From: Paenibacillus soyae
Lineage (GTDB): Bacteria > Bacillota > Bacilli > Paenibacillales > Paenibacillaceae
Assembly: GCF_024623455.1 (NCBI RefSeq)
Contig: NZ_JANIPJ010000004.1
Location: 62,001-126,000 of the forward strand
Reading direction: 5' to 3'
DNA length: 64,000 bases
The notes under the pieces are model-generated. The model saw only the letters and a list, made by a program, of their open reading frames with translations. It did no database searches and was not told where the DNA came from. This document shows positions 54,521 to 63,099 of the stretch, piece by piece (positions within the stretch are counted from its first letter, which is position 1; every line of letters begins with the position of its first letter). Position numbers and translations under genes: made by a program.

Positions 54521-55852
54521 TTACAGCAGGTCGGCGGCATGCTGCGCCAGCTTCGACCGTTCGCCTTTCTCGAGCGTCATATGTCCACTAATGCCTTCTC
54601 GCTTGAATTTCTCGACGATATGCGTCAGCCCGTTGCTTATCGAATCGAGGTAAGGATGATCGATCTGGCCGGGATCGCCCATCAGAACGATTTTGCTGCC
54701 TTCCCCAACCCGCGAAACGATCGTTTTCACTTCATGCTTGGTCAGATTTTGCGCTTCGTCGATGATGATGAATTGCCCCGGGATCGAACGCCCCCTAATA
54801 TAAGTAAGCGCCTCGACTTGTATGCTGCCCATGCCCATTAGGATTTTATCGATGTCGCCCGACTTCTTCGTATCGAACAAATATTCCAGATTATCGTAAA
54901 TCGGCTGCATCCACGGGCGGAGCTTCTCTTCCTTCTCGCCCGGCAAATAACCGATATCCTTGCCCATAGGCACCACGGGCCTCGCGATAAGAAGCTTCTT
55001 ATATTTATGCTCATCCTCCACCTTGAGGAGGCCAGCGGCAAGCGCTAGCAGCGTTTTGCCCGTGCCCGCCTTCCCCGATAAAGTGACAAGCGGAATATCG
55101 TCGTTAAGCAGCAGCTCCAGCGCCATGCGCTGCTGTGCGTTCCGCGCGGTTATCCCCCATACGGGATCGTTGCTTAGGTATAGCGGCTCGAGCCTGGCGC
55201 CATCCGTGCTAACTTTGAGAAGCGCGGATTTCGAAGTGCCCATCTCATCCCGCAGTATGACAAATTCGTTCGGGTTCAGCCTCTCGCGCAATTGCAGGCT
55301 GTTGACGCTTAGGAAACGGTACGTATAAAACTCGTCGATCACGGCCGGATGAACATGCAGCGTCAGATTGCCGTTATAGAACTCCGAATTATCGATTACG
55401 CGGTCGGACAAGAAATCCTGCGCAGATAATCCGAGCACGTCCGCTTTGATCCGGACAAGGACGTCCTTGCTCACCAGCACGACCTGCCGGCGATCATCCA
55501 GCTTCTCTTGCTCCATATGATAATTAAGCGCGACCGCTAATATCCGGTTGTCGTTGGACATCTCCCCGAACATCTCCTGCACGCGAATAAAGCTTCTATG
55601 ATTGAGCTCGACCTTCAGTATTCCGCCCCCCGGCAGCATGATTCCTTCATGAAGATGGCCCTGCTCTCTCATCGTATCGAGCAATCGGGAGACGTGACGG
55701 GCGTTTCGCCCCAGCTCATCCGCGAGCCTCTTCTTGGAGTCGATTTCTTCCAGCACGATCGCGGGGATGATGACTTCATTATCATCGAAGGCGAAGAGCG
55801 ATTGCGGATCATGCAGCAAAACGTTGGTATCGAGCACGAATATTTTTTTCAT
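54521..55852 (-). CDS. ylaK: PhoH-family protein with N-terminal PIN domain (YlaK)
   Basis: 443 aa. The PIN nuclease-like domain covers residues ~1-140 (FVLDTNVLLHDPQSL, IPAIVLEEIDSKKR, with the acidic residues expected of a metal site). The PhoH P-loop ATPase follows, with Walker A GKAGTGKT at 260-267 and Walker B QFIIIDEAQNLT near 360-371. The PhoH2/PIN-TIN fusion is linked to RNA unwinding and cleavage in mycobacteria. Here RNA metabolism is an inference. In Bacillus, ylaK follows ylaJ as here, though divergently placed in this window. Confidence 0.92.
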   Translation of the reverse strand: MKKIFVLDTNVLLHDPQSLFAFDDNEVIIPAIVLEEIDSKKRLADELGRNARHVSRLLDTMREQGHLHEGIMLPGGGILKVELNHRSFIRVQEMFGEMSNDNRILAVALNYHMEQEKLDDRRQVVLVSKDVLVRIKADVLGLSAQDFLSDRVIDNSEFYNGNLTLHVHPAVIDEFYTYRFLSVNSLQLRERLNPNEFVILRDEMGTSKSALLKVSTDGARLEPLYLSNDPVWGITARNAQQRMALELLLNDDIPLVTLSGKAGTGKTLLALAAGLLKVEDEHKYKKLLIARPVVPMGKDIGYLPGEKEEKLRPWMQPIYDNLEYLFDTKKSGDIDKILMGMGSIQVEALTYIRGRSIPGQFIIIDEAQNLTKHEVKTIVSRVGEGSKIVLMGDPGQIDHPYLDSISNGLTHIVEKFKREGISGHMTLEKGERSKLAQHAADLL

Positions 55853-55966
55853 GAGAACCCTCCCGGCGTCGGATATACATTTGCATACATAGCCTCAGTT
55901 GGCAGCGGACACACTATTGCATAAGCGAAAAAATGCGCGACACTTAACTTCAAAGAGGTGGCATAC

Positions 55967-56548
55967 ATGTACAAATGGTTATCTGCGGCAATCGTTATCG
56001 CGATCGTAGCATCGGGCTGCAGCGCCGGCGCACGTAATGATTCATCACCCTCTCCTCAGAATAATGGCCGCGTAACGGCCCAGCAGAACGAAGGCGGCAA
56101 GAAGCAGATCCTTGATCGTACAGAGGTGGAGACGCATCTGGAGGAGCTCGCCAAAGGCATTCAAGGCGTAGAGAACGCGCACTGCGTCGTCATCGGGAAC
56201 ACGGCGGTCGTCGGCATCAACGTTGACGGCAATCTGGAACGCTCCCGGGTAGGTACAATCAAATATTCGGTAGCAGAAGCCTTCCGGAAGGACCCCTACG
56301 GCGTCGACGCCTTCGTGACCGCGGATATCGATATCGCGAATCGACTGCAGGAAATCGGCGAGGACTTGCGTAAAGGACGTCCCATTGCCGGCTTCGCCGA
56401 AGAGCTCGCCGACATTATGGGGCGGCTCGTGCCGCAAATGCCGCGGGATATCGTTCCGCCCGCCATCGATGACGAAGATGTTAATCAGCTTGGCAGCCAT
56501 GAAGACGCAAAAGAGAGAAAACCGGATGCGCAGGCGAATATTCGTTAA
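55967..56548 (+). CDS. ylaJ: YhcN/YlaJ-family sporulation lipoprotein
   Basis: 193 aa from the ATG at 55967 (AGAGG 8 bases upstream). Signal peptide WLSAAIVIAIVASGC with the lipid-modified cysteine at residue ~17. The Lipoprotein_19 (YhcN/YlaJ) domain then spans residues ~45-150, with EELAKGIQGVENAHCVVIGNTAVVGI and YSVAEAFRKDPYGVDAFVTAD. The family is made in the forespore and affects spore outgrowth. The C terminus is hydrophilic. Confidence 0.87.
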   Translation: MYKWLSAAIVIAIVASGCSAGARNDSSPSPQNNGRVTAQQNEGGKKQILDRTEVETHLEELAKGIQGVENAHCVVIGNTAVVGINVDGNLERSRVGTIKYSVAEAFRKDPYGVDAFVTADIDIANRLQEIGEDLRKGRPIAGFAEELADIMGRLVPQMPRDIVPPAIDDEDVNQLGSHEDAKERKPDAQANIR

Positions 56549-56575
56549 GTTATGGTAAAGCTGTCCAAAAGACGC

Positions 56576-56605
56576 AAAAAGCCTAGTGATCTTATCACTA
56601 GGCTT
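56576..56605 (-). terminator. Terminator between YlaJ and the LCP unit
   Basis: AAAGCCTAGTGAT pairs with ATCACTAGGCTTT around a 3-base loop. On the minus strand TTTTTGCGTCTTTT follows, and on the plus strand only TTTCATTCC, so it best fits the minus-strand unit (LCP gene and the 47-codon ORF). The ORF's stop codon lies inside the stem. Confidence 0.85.
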
Positions 56606-56741
56606 TCATTCCGTGCGCAGGCCAAATACTTGCACACTTGTCCGATTGTATTCTCATTGCCATTCCATCATCTTCGTAACGCAGCATCGCATGGGGCCAA
56701 GCATCAGGACGCGGGTGTACCGCAGCATATCGTTTCGCCAT
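56598..56741 (-). CDS. Possible small protein, 47 aa, unknown
   Basis: A 47-codon frame starting at ATG 56741 with an ideal AAGGAGG site 8 bases upstream, running to a TAG inside the stem of a minus-strand terminator. The peptide begins MAKRYAAVHPRPDAW and is rich in His, Met, Trp and Pro, with one cysteine. It has no signal peptide or membrane segment. It follows the LCP gene by 83 bases and may be cotranscribed with it. No family is recognised. The ribosome binding site and the tight link to a terminator argue for a real gene, but coding evidence is otherwise thin. Confidence 0.55.
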   Translation of the reverse strand: MAKRYAAVHPRPDAWPHAMLRYEDDGMAMRIQSDKCASIWPAHGMKA

Positions 56742-56824
56742 CCGCATGACCTCCTTCTGAATCCTCATCCAAAAGCGAGCTTCTTAGCTCCAATTATAAC
56801 TATTATATTGGCGACAGTCTACGG

Positions 56825-57883
56825 TCATTCAGCCATTTTTGCTTGGAGGGCGGCTTGCGCCTGCGCAAGGCTTTCTTCGTTCACGTATACGTTCGGACTT
56901 CTCCATACGCCCTCCAGCGACAGAAACTCGATATCGCTGCTGCGGAGGCTCATATACTTGCCAATCATCCGTTTGATTTCCGAGTTCGGCATGTCCACCG
57001 AAATGTTGTTGCCGACGGAATCAATAACGTTGCCGATTTTGGCGATCCCTCCGAGACTCATCAGCTCATCGACGATGGCCCCGAGCACCTCGCTCTGCCT
57101 TCGGTTCCGATCGAAGTCGCTGGACATGTTCGTGCCGTCGTTCGACTTGCGGTATCGGACAAAGTCGAGCGCGTCTTCCCCGGACAACGTCTGCTCGCCC
57201 GGCTGCAGATCGATATCCGTGCCGTCGGCTGAGTCTTTGTACTTCATGCGCATATCGACGTTCACCTTCACGCCGCCAAGCTCATTCACAACCTCGGTAA
57301 AGCCGTTAAAATTAATGATGCCCGCATACTGGATATCGATGTCGAACAGCTTTCCCATCACTTCTTTGATGGCTTTTTTGCCCGCCAGATCGGATTGCTG
57401 CTTATCATGCCCGTTCTCTCTGCCCGCGACCGTATAGAAGTCCGCGTAGAACCGGTTGGCCTTGCGGCCGCGATAGCCGTCCACCTCAACGTAGGTATCC
57501 CTCGGAATCGATACGACGGTCGCCTTCTTCGTATTCGGGTTAAAGGCGGCAACCATCATGACGTCGGTATTGAGCGAACCTCCGCGCTCCCTCGTATCAA
57601 GCCCCATCAACACGAATGCGACGGGCTTCTCCTTGACGGATTCCTGTACGGGGACTTCCGTCGCCTGGGTCTCGTCGAGACCTATCGTCTCGATCGCGTC
57701 GTTCGCTTTGAAGCCGACGTAAGCGACGAGCGCCGCAGCGCATAAGAGCAGCCCGAAGAACAGAACGAAGAAGGCGGTCAGCAGCGGCCGCTTCTTCTTC
57801 TTTTTGGGGGTCTTATTCTTTGGGGGTGCGGATGACTTGCGCGATTCTGACCGAGGAGGCAATGATGTCCGTCCTTGACTCAT
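56825..57883 (-). CDS. LytR-CpsA-Psr (LCP) family wall-polymer transferase
   Basis: Attaches anionic polymers (teichoic or other glycopolymers) to peptidoglycan outside the membrane. Basic cytosolic head (residues ~1-35), one transmembrane helix (PLLTAFFVLFFGLLLCAAALVAYVG, ~37-60), then the LCP domain with VLMGLDTRERGG, RADV-type TDVMMVAAFNPNTKKATVVSIPRDTYVEV and DALDFVRYRKSNDG. The ATG at 57883 has AAGGTGG upstream. 352 aa. Which polymer is attached cannot be told. Confidence 0.92.
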   Translation of the reverse strand: MSQGRTSLPPRSESRKSSAPPKNKTPKKKKKRPLLTAFFVLFFGLLLCAAALVAYVGFKANDAIETIGLDETQATEVPVQESVKEKPVAFVLMGLDTRERGGSLNTDVMMVAAFNPNTKKATVVSIPRDTYVEVDGYRGRKANRFYADFYTVAGRENGHDKQQSDLAGKKAIKEVMGKLFDIDIQYAGIINFNGFTEVVNELGGVKVNVDMRMKYKDSADGTDIDLQPGEQTLSGEDALDFVRYRKSNDGTNMSSDFDRNRRQSEVLGAIVDELMSLGGIAKIGNVIDSVGNNISVDMPNSEIKRMIGKYMSLRSSDIEFLSLEGVWRSPNVYVNEESLAQAQAALQAKMAE

Positions 57884-57900
57884 GTCTTCCACCTTCAAGC

Positions 57901-58173
57901 TCAGTTGTATTTGGGATTATCTATAATGTCCTGCAGCAGCTGTTCCCCGTCCTCACGGGGGAACATCTGCAGCTTCTGGCGGGAGTCCTTCACGTAACGG
58001 ACATGGATCATCGTCTCATCGGTCCTAGCGATGTCGAAGGACGTAAGCCCGTGATCTTCCCTCAGGATTTGCTCGAAGAACGCTAACGTGTCTCGCGCGG
58101 CTCCGTCATCCGGTCTTGCGTCGGCGACGATTCGGATCTGCAGCCAGTTGAACAGCGCGTCCTCGAATCTCAT
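57901..58173 (-). CDS. Hypothetical 90-aa cytosolic protein
   Basis: Starts at ATG 58173, overlapping the ylaH-like stop in ATGA, so translation is coupled. 90 aa, mixed alpha/beta, acidic (MRFEDALFNWLQIRIVADAR; TDETMIHVRYVKDSRQKLQMF), no membrane segment. Its place next to ylaH and typA is that of small conserved genes of the Bacillus yla cluster, but I cannot match it to a named one. It is followed by the LCP gene 17 bases later. Confidence 0.75.
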   Translation of the reverse strand: MRFEDALFNWLQIRIVADARPDDGAARDTLAFFEQILREDHGLTSFDIARTDETMIHVRYVKDSRQKLQMFPREDGEQLLQDIIDNPKYN

Positions 58174-58490
58174 TGGCCGTTCTCCGCGTTGCGGGGCTCC
58201 GTGCCCGCATGCCCGGAACGCCCCTTCTTCCACTTATCGTAAATTTGCCGTCCGCGCAGCATCAACATCATGATCACCGCAACCGCCATACATTGAATGA
58301 TCGGCAGCTTATCGACCTGCATGATCATCAGGATGAACGACCCCAGCGCCATCATCAGATAGACGAGCACTTCCTTCAGGATAGGCAGGCGTTTCGCCTG
58401 CGGCCGGAAGACGGCGTTAAAAATGTAAATCGTAAACGCCAAAATAATAATATACGTGACGAGCTTATGCTCGCTGAACCATGCTTGCAT
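58170..58490 (-). CDS. ylaH: YlaH-like family membrane protein
   Basis: 106 aa with three hydrophobic helices (LVTYIIILAFTIYIFNAVF; VLVYLMMALGSFILMIMQV; IIQCMAVAVIMMLML) and a basic tail. Family of unknown function found next to typA in Bacilli, as here (51 bases after typA). AGGAGG ribosome binding site. Confidence 0.85.
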   Translation of the reverse strand: MQAWFSEHKLVTYIIILAFTIYIFNAVFRPQAKRLPILKEVLVYLMMALGSFILMIMQVDKLPIIQCMAVAVIMMLMLRGRQIYDKWKKGRSGHAGTEPRNAENGQ

Positions 58491-58541
58491 CCTTCTTACC
58501 TCCTAAACGCAGATCCGAAACCTGCGGCGCAGGCGCTGTAA

Positions 58542-60383
58542 CTAGACGCCAGCCTGCGACATTTTGCGGTGCTTCTCCGCGCGCTCGCGCTCGCTCTTCA
58601 CCAAGATTTTCTTGCGCAGACGGATGGACTTCGGCGTAATTTCGCAATATTCGTCGTCGTTCAAATATTCGAGCGCTTGCTCCAGAGAGAAGATAACCGG
58701 CGTTTTCAGCTTCACCGTGTCATCCTTGCCCGCCGAACGGACGTTGGAGAGCTGCTTCTCTTTACAGATGTTGACGATGATATCGTTATCGCGGTTATGC
58801 TCGCCTACGATCATGCCTTCGTAAATTTCCGTTCCCGGCTCGAGGAACATCAAGCCGCGGTCCTCTACGCCCAACATGCCATAGAATGTGGATGTGCCGT
58901 TCTCGCTCGCGACAAGCACGCCTTGATGACGGCCGCCGACTCCGGAGCCGGCAAGCGGTCCGTAGCTGTCGAACGCGTGGTTCATAATGCCGTAGCCGCG
59001 CGTAAGCGTAAGGAACGACGTACGATAACCGATCAAGCCGCGGGCAGGAATAATAAACTCCAAACGAACTTGGCCCGTGCCGTTGTTGATCATGTTCACC
59101 ATTTCGGCTTTGCGGGTGCCCAGGCTCTCCATAACAGCGCCCATGCTTTCTTCCGGAACGTCGATCAGTAGGCGCTCGTACGGCTCTTGCTTAACGCCGT
59201 CGATTTCTTTCACGATAACCTCAGGCTTGGAAACCTGCAGCTCGTAGCCTTCGCGGCGCATGTTCTCGATCAGAATGCCGAGGTGGAGCTCGCCGCGCCC
59301 CGATACGATGAACGCGTCCGGGCTTTCCGTCTCTTCGACGCGCAGCGCGACGTCCGTCTCCAGCTCCTTGAACAGACGCTCGCGAAGCTTGCGGGATGTG
59401 ACCCACTTGCCCTCGCGGCCCGCGAACGGGCTGTTGTTGACGAGGAACGTCATCTGCAGCGTAGGCTCGTCAATCTTCAGTACGGGCAGCGCCTCCGGAT
59501 TTTGCGGATCCGCGATCGTCTCGCCGATGTTGATCTCCCGGATGCCGGCAATCGCGACGATGTCGCCCGCGCCTGCTTCCGGAATTTCAACGCGCTTAAG
59601 GCCCTGGAATCCGAACAGCTTCTCGATCCGCGCTTGCTTCGTCTTGCCGTCGCGGTCGATAACCGCCACCGCTTGACCTTGATTGATCGTGCCGCGGTTC
59701 ACGCGACCGATGGCGATGCGGCCCAAATATTCGTTGTAATCGAGCAGCGTAACGAGGAACTGGAGCGGCTCTTCCACGTTCTCCGTTGGGGACGGAATAT
59801 GGCTGACAATCGTGTCGTACAGCGCCATCATGTTCTCGTCCTGCTTCTCCGGGTCCAGGCTGGACGTTCCCATCAGCGCGGAGGCATATACGACCGGGAA
59901 TTCAAGCTGCTCGTCGTTCGCTCCAAGCTCGATGAACAGGTCTAGCACTTCGTCGATAACCTCGACCGGTCTGGCGTTCGGACGGTCGATCTTGTTCACG
60001 ACGACGATAGGCGTCAGCTGATGCTCCAGCGCTTTGCGAAGCACGAACTTCGTCTGCGGCATGCAGCCTTCGAACGCGTCGACGACGAGAAGCACGCCGT
60101 CAACCATCTTCATGATCCGCTCCACTTCGCCGCCGAAGTCGGCGTGGCCCGGGGTGTCGACGATATTAATCAGATAGTTTTTGTACGTAATCGCGGTGTT
60201 CTTGGCAAGAATCGTAATGCCGCGCTCGCGCTCGAGGTCGTTGGAGTCCATGGCGCGCTCTTGCACGGCTTCATGCTCCCTGAACGTGCCGGATTGCTGA
60301 AGAAGTTTGTCGACCAGAGTCGTTTTGCCGTGGTCAACGTGGGCGATAATCGCGATGTTGCGTAAGTTTTCTCTTGCTTGCAT
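58542..60383 (-). CDS. typA: Translational GTPase TypA/BipA
   Basis: Ribosome-binding GTPase of the EF-G class, tied to 50S assembly and stress or cold growth. G1 [15 protein letters not shown] (residues ~14-28), G2 [12 protein letters not shown]3 [13 protein letters not shown]4 VVNKIDRP. Then domain II, EF-G III/V-like domains and the BipA-specific C-terminal domain with [18 protein letters not shown]. 613 aa, normal length. Confidence 0.96.
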   Translation of the reverse strand: MQARENLRNIAIIAHVDHGKTTLVDKLLQQSGTFREHEAVQERAMDSNDLERERGITILAKNTAITYKNYLINIVDTPGHADFGGEVERIMKMVDGVLLVVDAFEGCMPQTKFVLRKALEHQLTPIVVVNKIDRPNARPVEVIDEVLDLFIELGANDEQLEFPVVYASALMGTSSLDPEKQDENMMALYDTIVSHIPSPTENVEEPLQFLVTLLDYNEYLGRIAIGRVNRGTINQGQAVAVIDRDGKTKQARIEKLFGFQGLKRVEIPEAGAGDIVAIAGIREINIGETIADPQNPEALPVLKIDEPTLQMTFLVNNSPFAGREGKWVTSRKLRERLFKELETDVALRVEETESPDAFIVSGRGELHLGILIENMRREGYELQVSKPEVIVKEIDGVKQEPYERLLIDVPEESMGAVMESLGTRKAEMVNMINNGTGQVRLEFIIPARGLIGYRTSFLTLTRGYGIMNHAFDSYGPLAGSGVGGRHQGVLVASENGTSTFYGMLGVEDRGLMFLEPGTEIYEGMIVGEHNRDNDIIVNICKEKQLSNVRSAGKDDTVKLKTPVIFSLEQALEYLNDDEYCEITPKSIRLRKKILVKSERERAEKHRKMSQAGV

Positions 60384-60458
60384 AAAAATTAATCCACTCC
60401 AATTTTTGATTTTAGAGGCAGGTTCAATAGCTTGAACTTGCGCTCTTTTCTCTTTCTC

Positions 60459-60947
60459 CTACCAACGCCTGCGAGAACCGAACATCAGCCATCCGCCCGC
60501 GGCGATAAACAAGGCGGCGATCAGATAGATGCCCCAGCTCCAGAGCAGGACGAGCACCAGGAACAGCACGGAGGCGATCCCCAGCGCGATCGACGCCGTG
60601 AATACGACACGCGGCACGTTCGAGCCGAACATGTAGTACTCGTAGAGACCCGCGGCGGCGCCGAGAATAAATACCGGCCACAGATACCTTAAGCTTTCCC
60701 AACCGAATATGTTGCAGATGACGAACAGCAATGCGTAAACCACGAGCATCCCGCCCGGCACCAGCATCACGGCCGGAACTACTCTGCCGAAATAGAGCAC
60801 GTGCAGCAGCACTCCCGGAATCAACACGAGCAACGGCCAAAAAATAGCCCCCAAGAAGCTGAATACCCCTAATTTGCCCAAAAAAATAAGGACCCCGGCT
60901 AGCAGCAAAATAATTCCAGCGGAATATTTGTTTGCAGGCATATCCAT
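60459..60947 (-). CDS. Polytopic membrane protein, unknown (LiaF/DUF5668-like N terminus)
   Basis: 162 aa with five or six hydrophobic helices. It begins GIILLLAGVLIFLGKLGVF and has FWPLLVLIPGVLLHVLYFG, a pattern seen in small membrane proteins with a LiaI-LiaF-like TM region. No catalytic motif. AAGGAG precedes ATG 60947 (or ATG 60941). It lies between a TerC gene terminator and typA with a 75-base gap, so it may be the first gene of the typA unit. Confidence 0.7.
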   Translation of the reverse strand: MDMPANKYSAGIILLLAGVLIFLGKLGVFSFLGAIFWPLLVLIPGVLLHVLYFGRVVPAVMLVPGGMLVVYALLFVICNIFGWESLRYLWPVFILGAAAGLYEYYMFGSNVPRVVFTASIALGIASVLFLVLVLLWSWGIYLIAALFIAAGGWLMFGSRRRW

Positions 60948-60987
60948 TCCGCTCCTTACAACATCGTTCGCATAGACAAACGAAAGA

Positions 60988-61026
60988 CGCCAGTTTTTTA
61001 TCCTTCTTAGTTTAAAGGAACTGGCG
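60988..61026. other. Inverted repeat upstream of the polytopic membrane protein gene
   Basis: CGCCAGT and ACTGGCG with an inner TCCTT/AAGGA pairing, ~40 bases before the ATG on the minus strand. It could be a leader hairpin or operator. No T run follows on the minus strand. Confidence 0.35.
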
Positions 61027-61058
61027 CAAAAAAACCAGTAACCTGTCGAGAGTTTCGC

Positions 61059-61090
61059 AAAAAAAAGAAGCCGCGCCTCCCGGCGCGGCC
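61059..61090 (-). terminator. Terminator of the TerC gene
   Basis: GGCCGCGCC pairs with GGCGCGGCTT around a short loop, followed by eight Ts on the minus strand, right after the TerC stop. Confidence 0.88.
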
Positions 61091-61098
61091 CGAATCGG

Positions 61099-61761
61099 TT
61101 AATCCGCCCTTTTGCGAAGCACGGCGAGAATGATGACCAGCGGGATGCACAGCATCGGAATAAGCTCCGATAACGTATGGTTGCCGTGGAACACGGCGGC
61201 GTTCAGTCCCGGGTCCTTCATCAGCATCTCGCCGGCGGCATACGCGAGCAGCGCCGCTCCGATATAGGAAAGCGCGGGAAATTTCGACAGCAGCTTGCCG
61301 AGCGCCTGGCTTCCCCACACGATCATAGGGATGCTCAGCGCGATGCCGAGCAGGATAAGGACGATATCTCCTTCGGCGACGGCGGCGATGGCCAGCACGT
61401 TGTCGAGACTCATAATAAAGTCGGCCGTCACGATCGTCCAGACGGCTCCCGCGAGCGTAACCGTTTTTTTGCTCTTTACATGCGCATCCGCGTCGCCGCC
61501 CGAGTCGATAAGCAGCTTAACGGCGATCATAAGCAGAAGAATCGCACCGGCCGCTTGCAAATACGGCACTTGCAGCAGCTGCAGGGCTACGACGGTAAGC
61601 GCGCAGCGAAGACCGACGGCCGCGAAGGTTCCCCACCAAATAGCGGCCTTCCGCTGCTTCGCGGGAAGCTGCCGGCTCGCCATCGCGATGACGATCGCGT
61701 TGTCTCCGCTTAACAGTACGTTAATTAAAGCAATTTCGAGAAAAATAATGGCGCTGTCCAC
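61099..61761 (-). CDS. TerC-family membrane protein (YjbE-type)
   Basis: 220 aa with about seven transmembrane helices and the two TerC acidic motifs, LLSGDNAIVIAMASR (residues ~17-31) and FIMSLDNVLAIAAVAEGD (~115-132). The family exports Mn(II) or metalates secreted enzymes in Bacillus. GTG start at 61761 with GAGGGGGAG upstream. I looked for a yybP-ykoY manganese riboswitch in the 117-base upstream gap and did not see one. Confidence 0.9.
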   Translation of the reverse strand: MDSAIIFLEIALINVLLSGDNAIVIAMASRQLPAKQRKAAIWWGTFAAVGLRCALTVVALQLLQVPYLQAAGAILLLMIAVKLLIDSGGDADAHVKSKKTVTLAGAVWTIVTADFIMSLDNVLAIAAVAEGDIVLILLGIALSIPMIVWGSQALGKLLSKFPALSYIGAALLAYAAGEMLMKDPGLNAAVFHGNHTLSELIPMLCIPLVIILAVLRKRAD

Positions 61762-61814
61762 AGAAATCTCCCCCTCATAACAGACGTATGTACAAGCTTG
61801 GGGGAATATGTCCG

Positions 61815-61850
61815 AAAAAAAGCGAAAATCAGCGATGCCCGTAAGGGACC
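61815..61850 (-). terminator. Probable terminator of thiI
   Basis: AGCGGTCCC and GGGCATCGCT make an imperfect stem, and a TTTTCGCTTTTTTT tail follows on the minus strand between thiI and the TerC gene. Confidence 0.6.
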
Positions 61851-61878
61851 GCTGCTTTCTCTGCGCGCAGGCTTCGAT

Positions 61879-63099
61879 TTAGAACCAGCTGTCTTCTCCC
61901 GCGTTTTCCTCCGGCTCGGGCTGGTTCGGCCTCAATATCATCCGTTCGGTGTCTCGGACGGCCGTTTCGATCATGTCGTTCAGATTCGCGATGCCGGCTT
62001 CCACCCGCTCCACGATATGCATATTCGGGTTCGTGCTCGGGGACTTCGGCAGGAACAGCGTACAGCAGTCCTCGTACGGAAGAATGGACGTGTCGTACGT
62101 TCCGATCTTCTTGGCGAGGCTGATGATTTCCTCCTTGTCCATCATGAGCAGAGGCTTCAGAAGCGGCAGATCCGTCGCGCGGCCGATGACGTTCATGCTC
62201 GGCAGCGTCTGGCTCGCCACTTGGCCAAGGCTTTCGCCCGTCACGATGCCGAGAGCGCCGTTCCGGACCGCGAGCTGCTCCGTAATTCGGAGCATCGCCC
62301 TTCTCATCATCGTAATGATCAAATTATCCTGTCCCTGCTGGGCAAGCGTCGTCTGGATATCGGTGAACGGAACGAGATGAAGCTTCAGAGGCGCTCCGTG
62401 GTAATAGGCCAGCCGCTTGGCGAGGGCAACCACTTTGTCCTTGGCCTGCTCGCTCGTGAACGGGTAGCTGTGGAAATGCACCGCTTCGATTTCCAGGCCC
62501 TTGCGCATCGCCATCCACCCCGCGACCGGGCTGTCGATCCCGCCCGAGAGCAGCAGCATCGCTTTGCCGTTGGAGCCGTAAGGGAAGCCGCCACCAGCGG
62601 GAATCACCTCGCAGAACAAATAGGTGGCTTCCTCCTGAATATCGACCCTGAGCTCAACCTCCGGATTGCGCACGTCGACGCTTAAATCAGGGAATGCCCG
62701 GAGGATATGCGCCCCCACCAGGTGATTCATCTCCTGCGATTGGTGCGGATAGCCTTTCCAGCCGCGCTTCACGCTTACCTTGAACGTTTTCGGCGGCTGC
62801 TTCAGGGAAGTCATGAGCGTCATGGCCGCGGCCCTGATCGCTTCCAGCTCCGTCTCGGAGCTTATAACCGGGCTCAGGGAATGAAGGCCGAACAAATCCT
62901 TGATCCGATTCGCGATCGGTTCGTAGGGCAGACCGTTCAGCTTGACGTAGAGCCGTCCGTACGTTTTCCAATAGGTAACGCCTTTGAAGGGCGCGAGCGC
63001 GCTTCTTACTTGCTGCTGCATTCTTTTCTCAAATTGGTTGCGGTTCCTTCCCTTCATGATCAGGTCGCCGTAACGCAATACGATTTGGTCGTAAATCAA
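61879..63099 (-). CDS. thiI: tRNA 4-thiouridine synthase ThiI (no rhodanese domain)
   Basis: Adenylates U8 of tRNA and inserts sulfur. N-terminal ferredoxin-like and THUMP domains (residues ~1-165), then a PP-loop ATPase with LLLSGGIDSPVAG (SGGIDS at 185-190) and GESLGQVASQTLPSM. 406 aa, so the rhodanese domain of the E. coli 482-aa protein is missing. The sulfur carrier is probably the cysteine desulfurase encoded directly before it (4-base overlap), as with NifZ-ThiI in B. subtilis. Confidence 0.95.
   Translation of the reverse strand: MIYDQIVLRYGDLIMKGRNRNQFEKRMQQQVRSALAPFKGVTYWKTYGRLYVKLNGLPYEPIANRIKDLFGLHSLSPVISSETELEAIRAAAMTLMTSLKQPPKTFKVSVKRGWKGYPHQSQEMNHLVGAHILRAFPDLSVDVRNPEVELRVDIQEEATYLFCEVIPAGGGFPYGSNGKAMLLLSGGIDSPVAGWMAMRKGLEIEAVHFHSYPFTSEQAKDKVVALAKRLAYYHGAPLKLHLVPFTDIQTTLAQQGQDNLIITMMRRAMLRITEQLAVRNGALGIVTGESLGQVASQTLPSMNVIGRATDLPLLKPLLMMDKEEIISLAKKIGTYDTSILPYEDCCTLFLPKSPSTNPNMHIVERVEAGIANLNDMIETAVRDTERMILRPNQPEPEENAGEDSWF

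Noticed and set aside
55884..55920. SigG/SigF promoter for the YlaJ-like lipoprotein
   Set aside because: GCATA elements are present but the spacing to any CATNNTA-like -10 box is wrong (22 bases) or has two or more mismatches.
60421..60438. GTTCAAGCTATTGAAC inverted repeat before typA as a further member of the GTTCAAAAAGT family
   Set aside because: Shares only GTTCAA with the family and lacks the AAAAGT core, so chance similarity is likely.
61762..61878. Manganese (yybP-ykoY) riboswitch before the TerC gene
   Set aside because: Some TerC genes carry this riboswitch, so the gap was read for it. It is only 117 bases and shows a thiI terminator and ribosome site but none of the conserved loop sequences.
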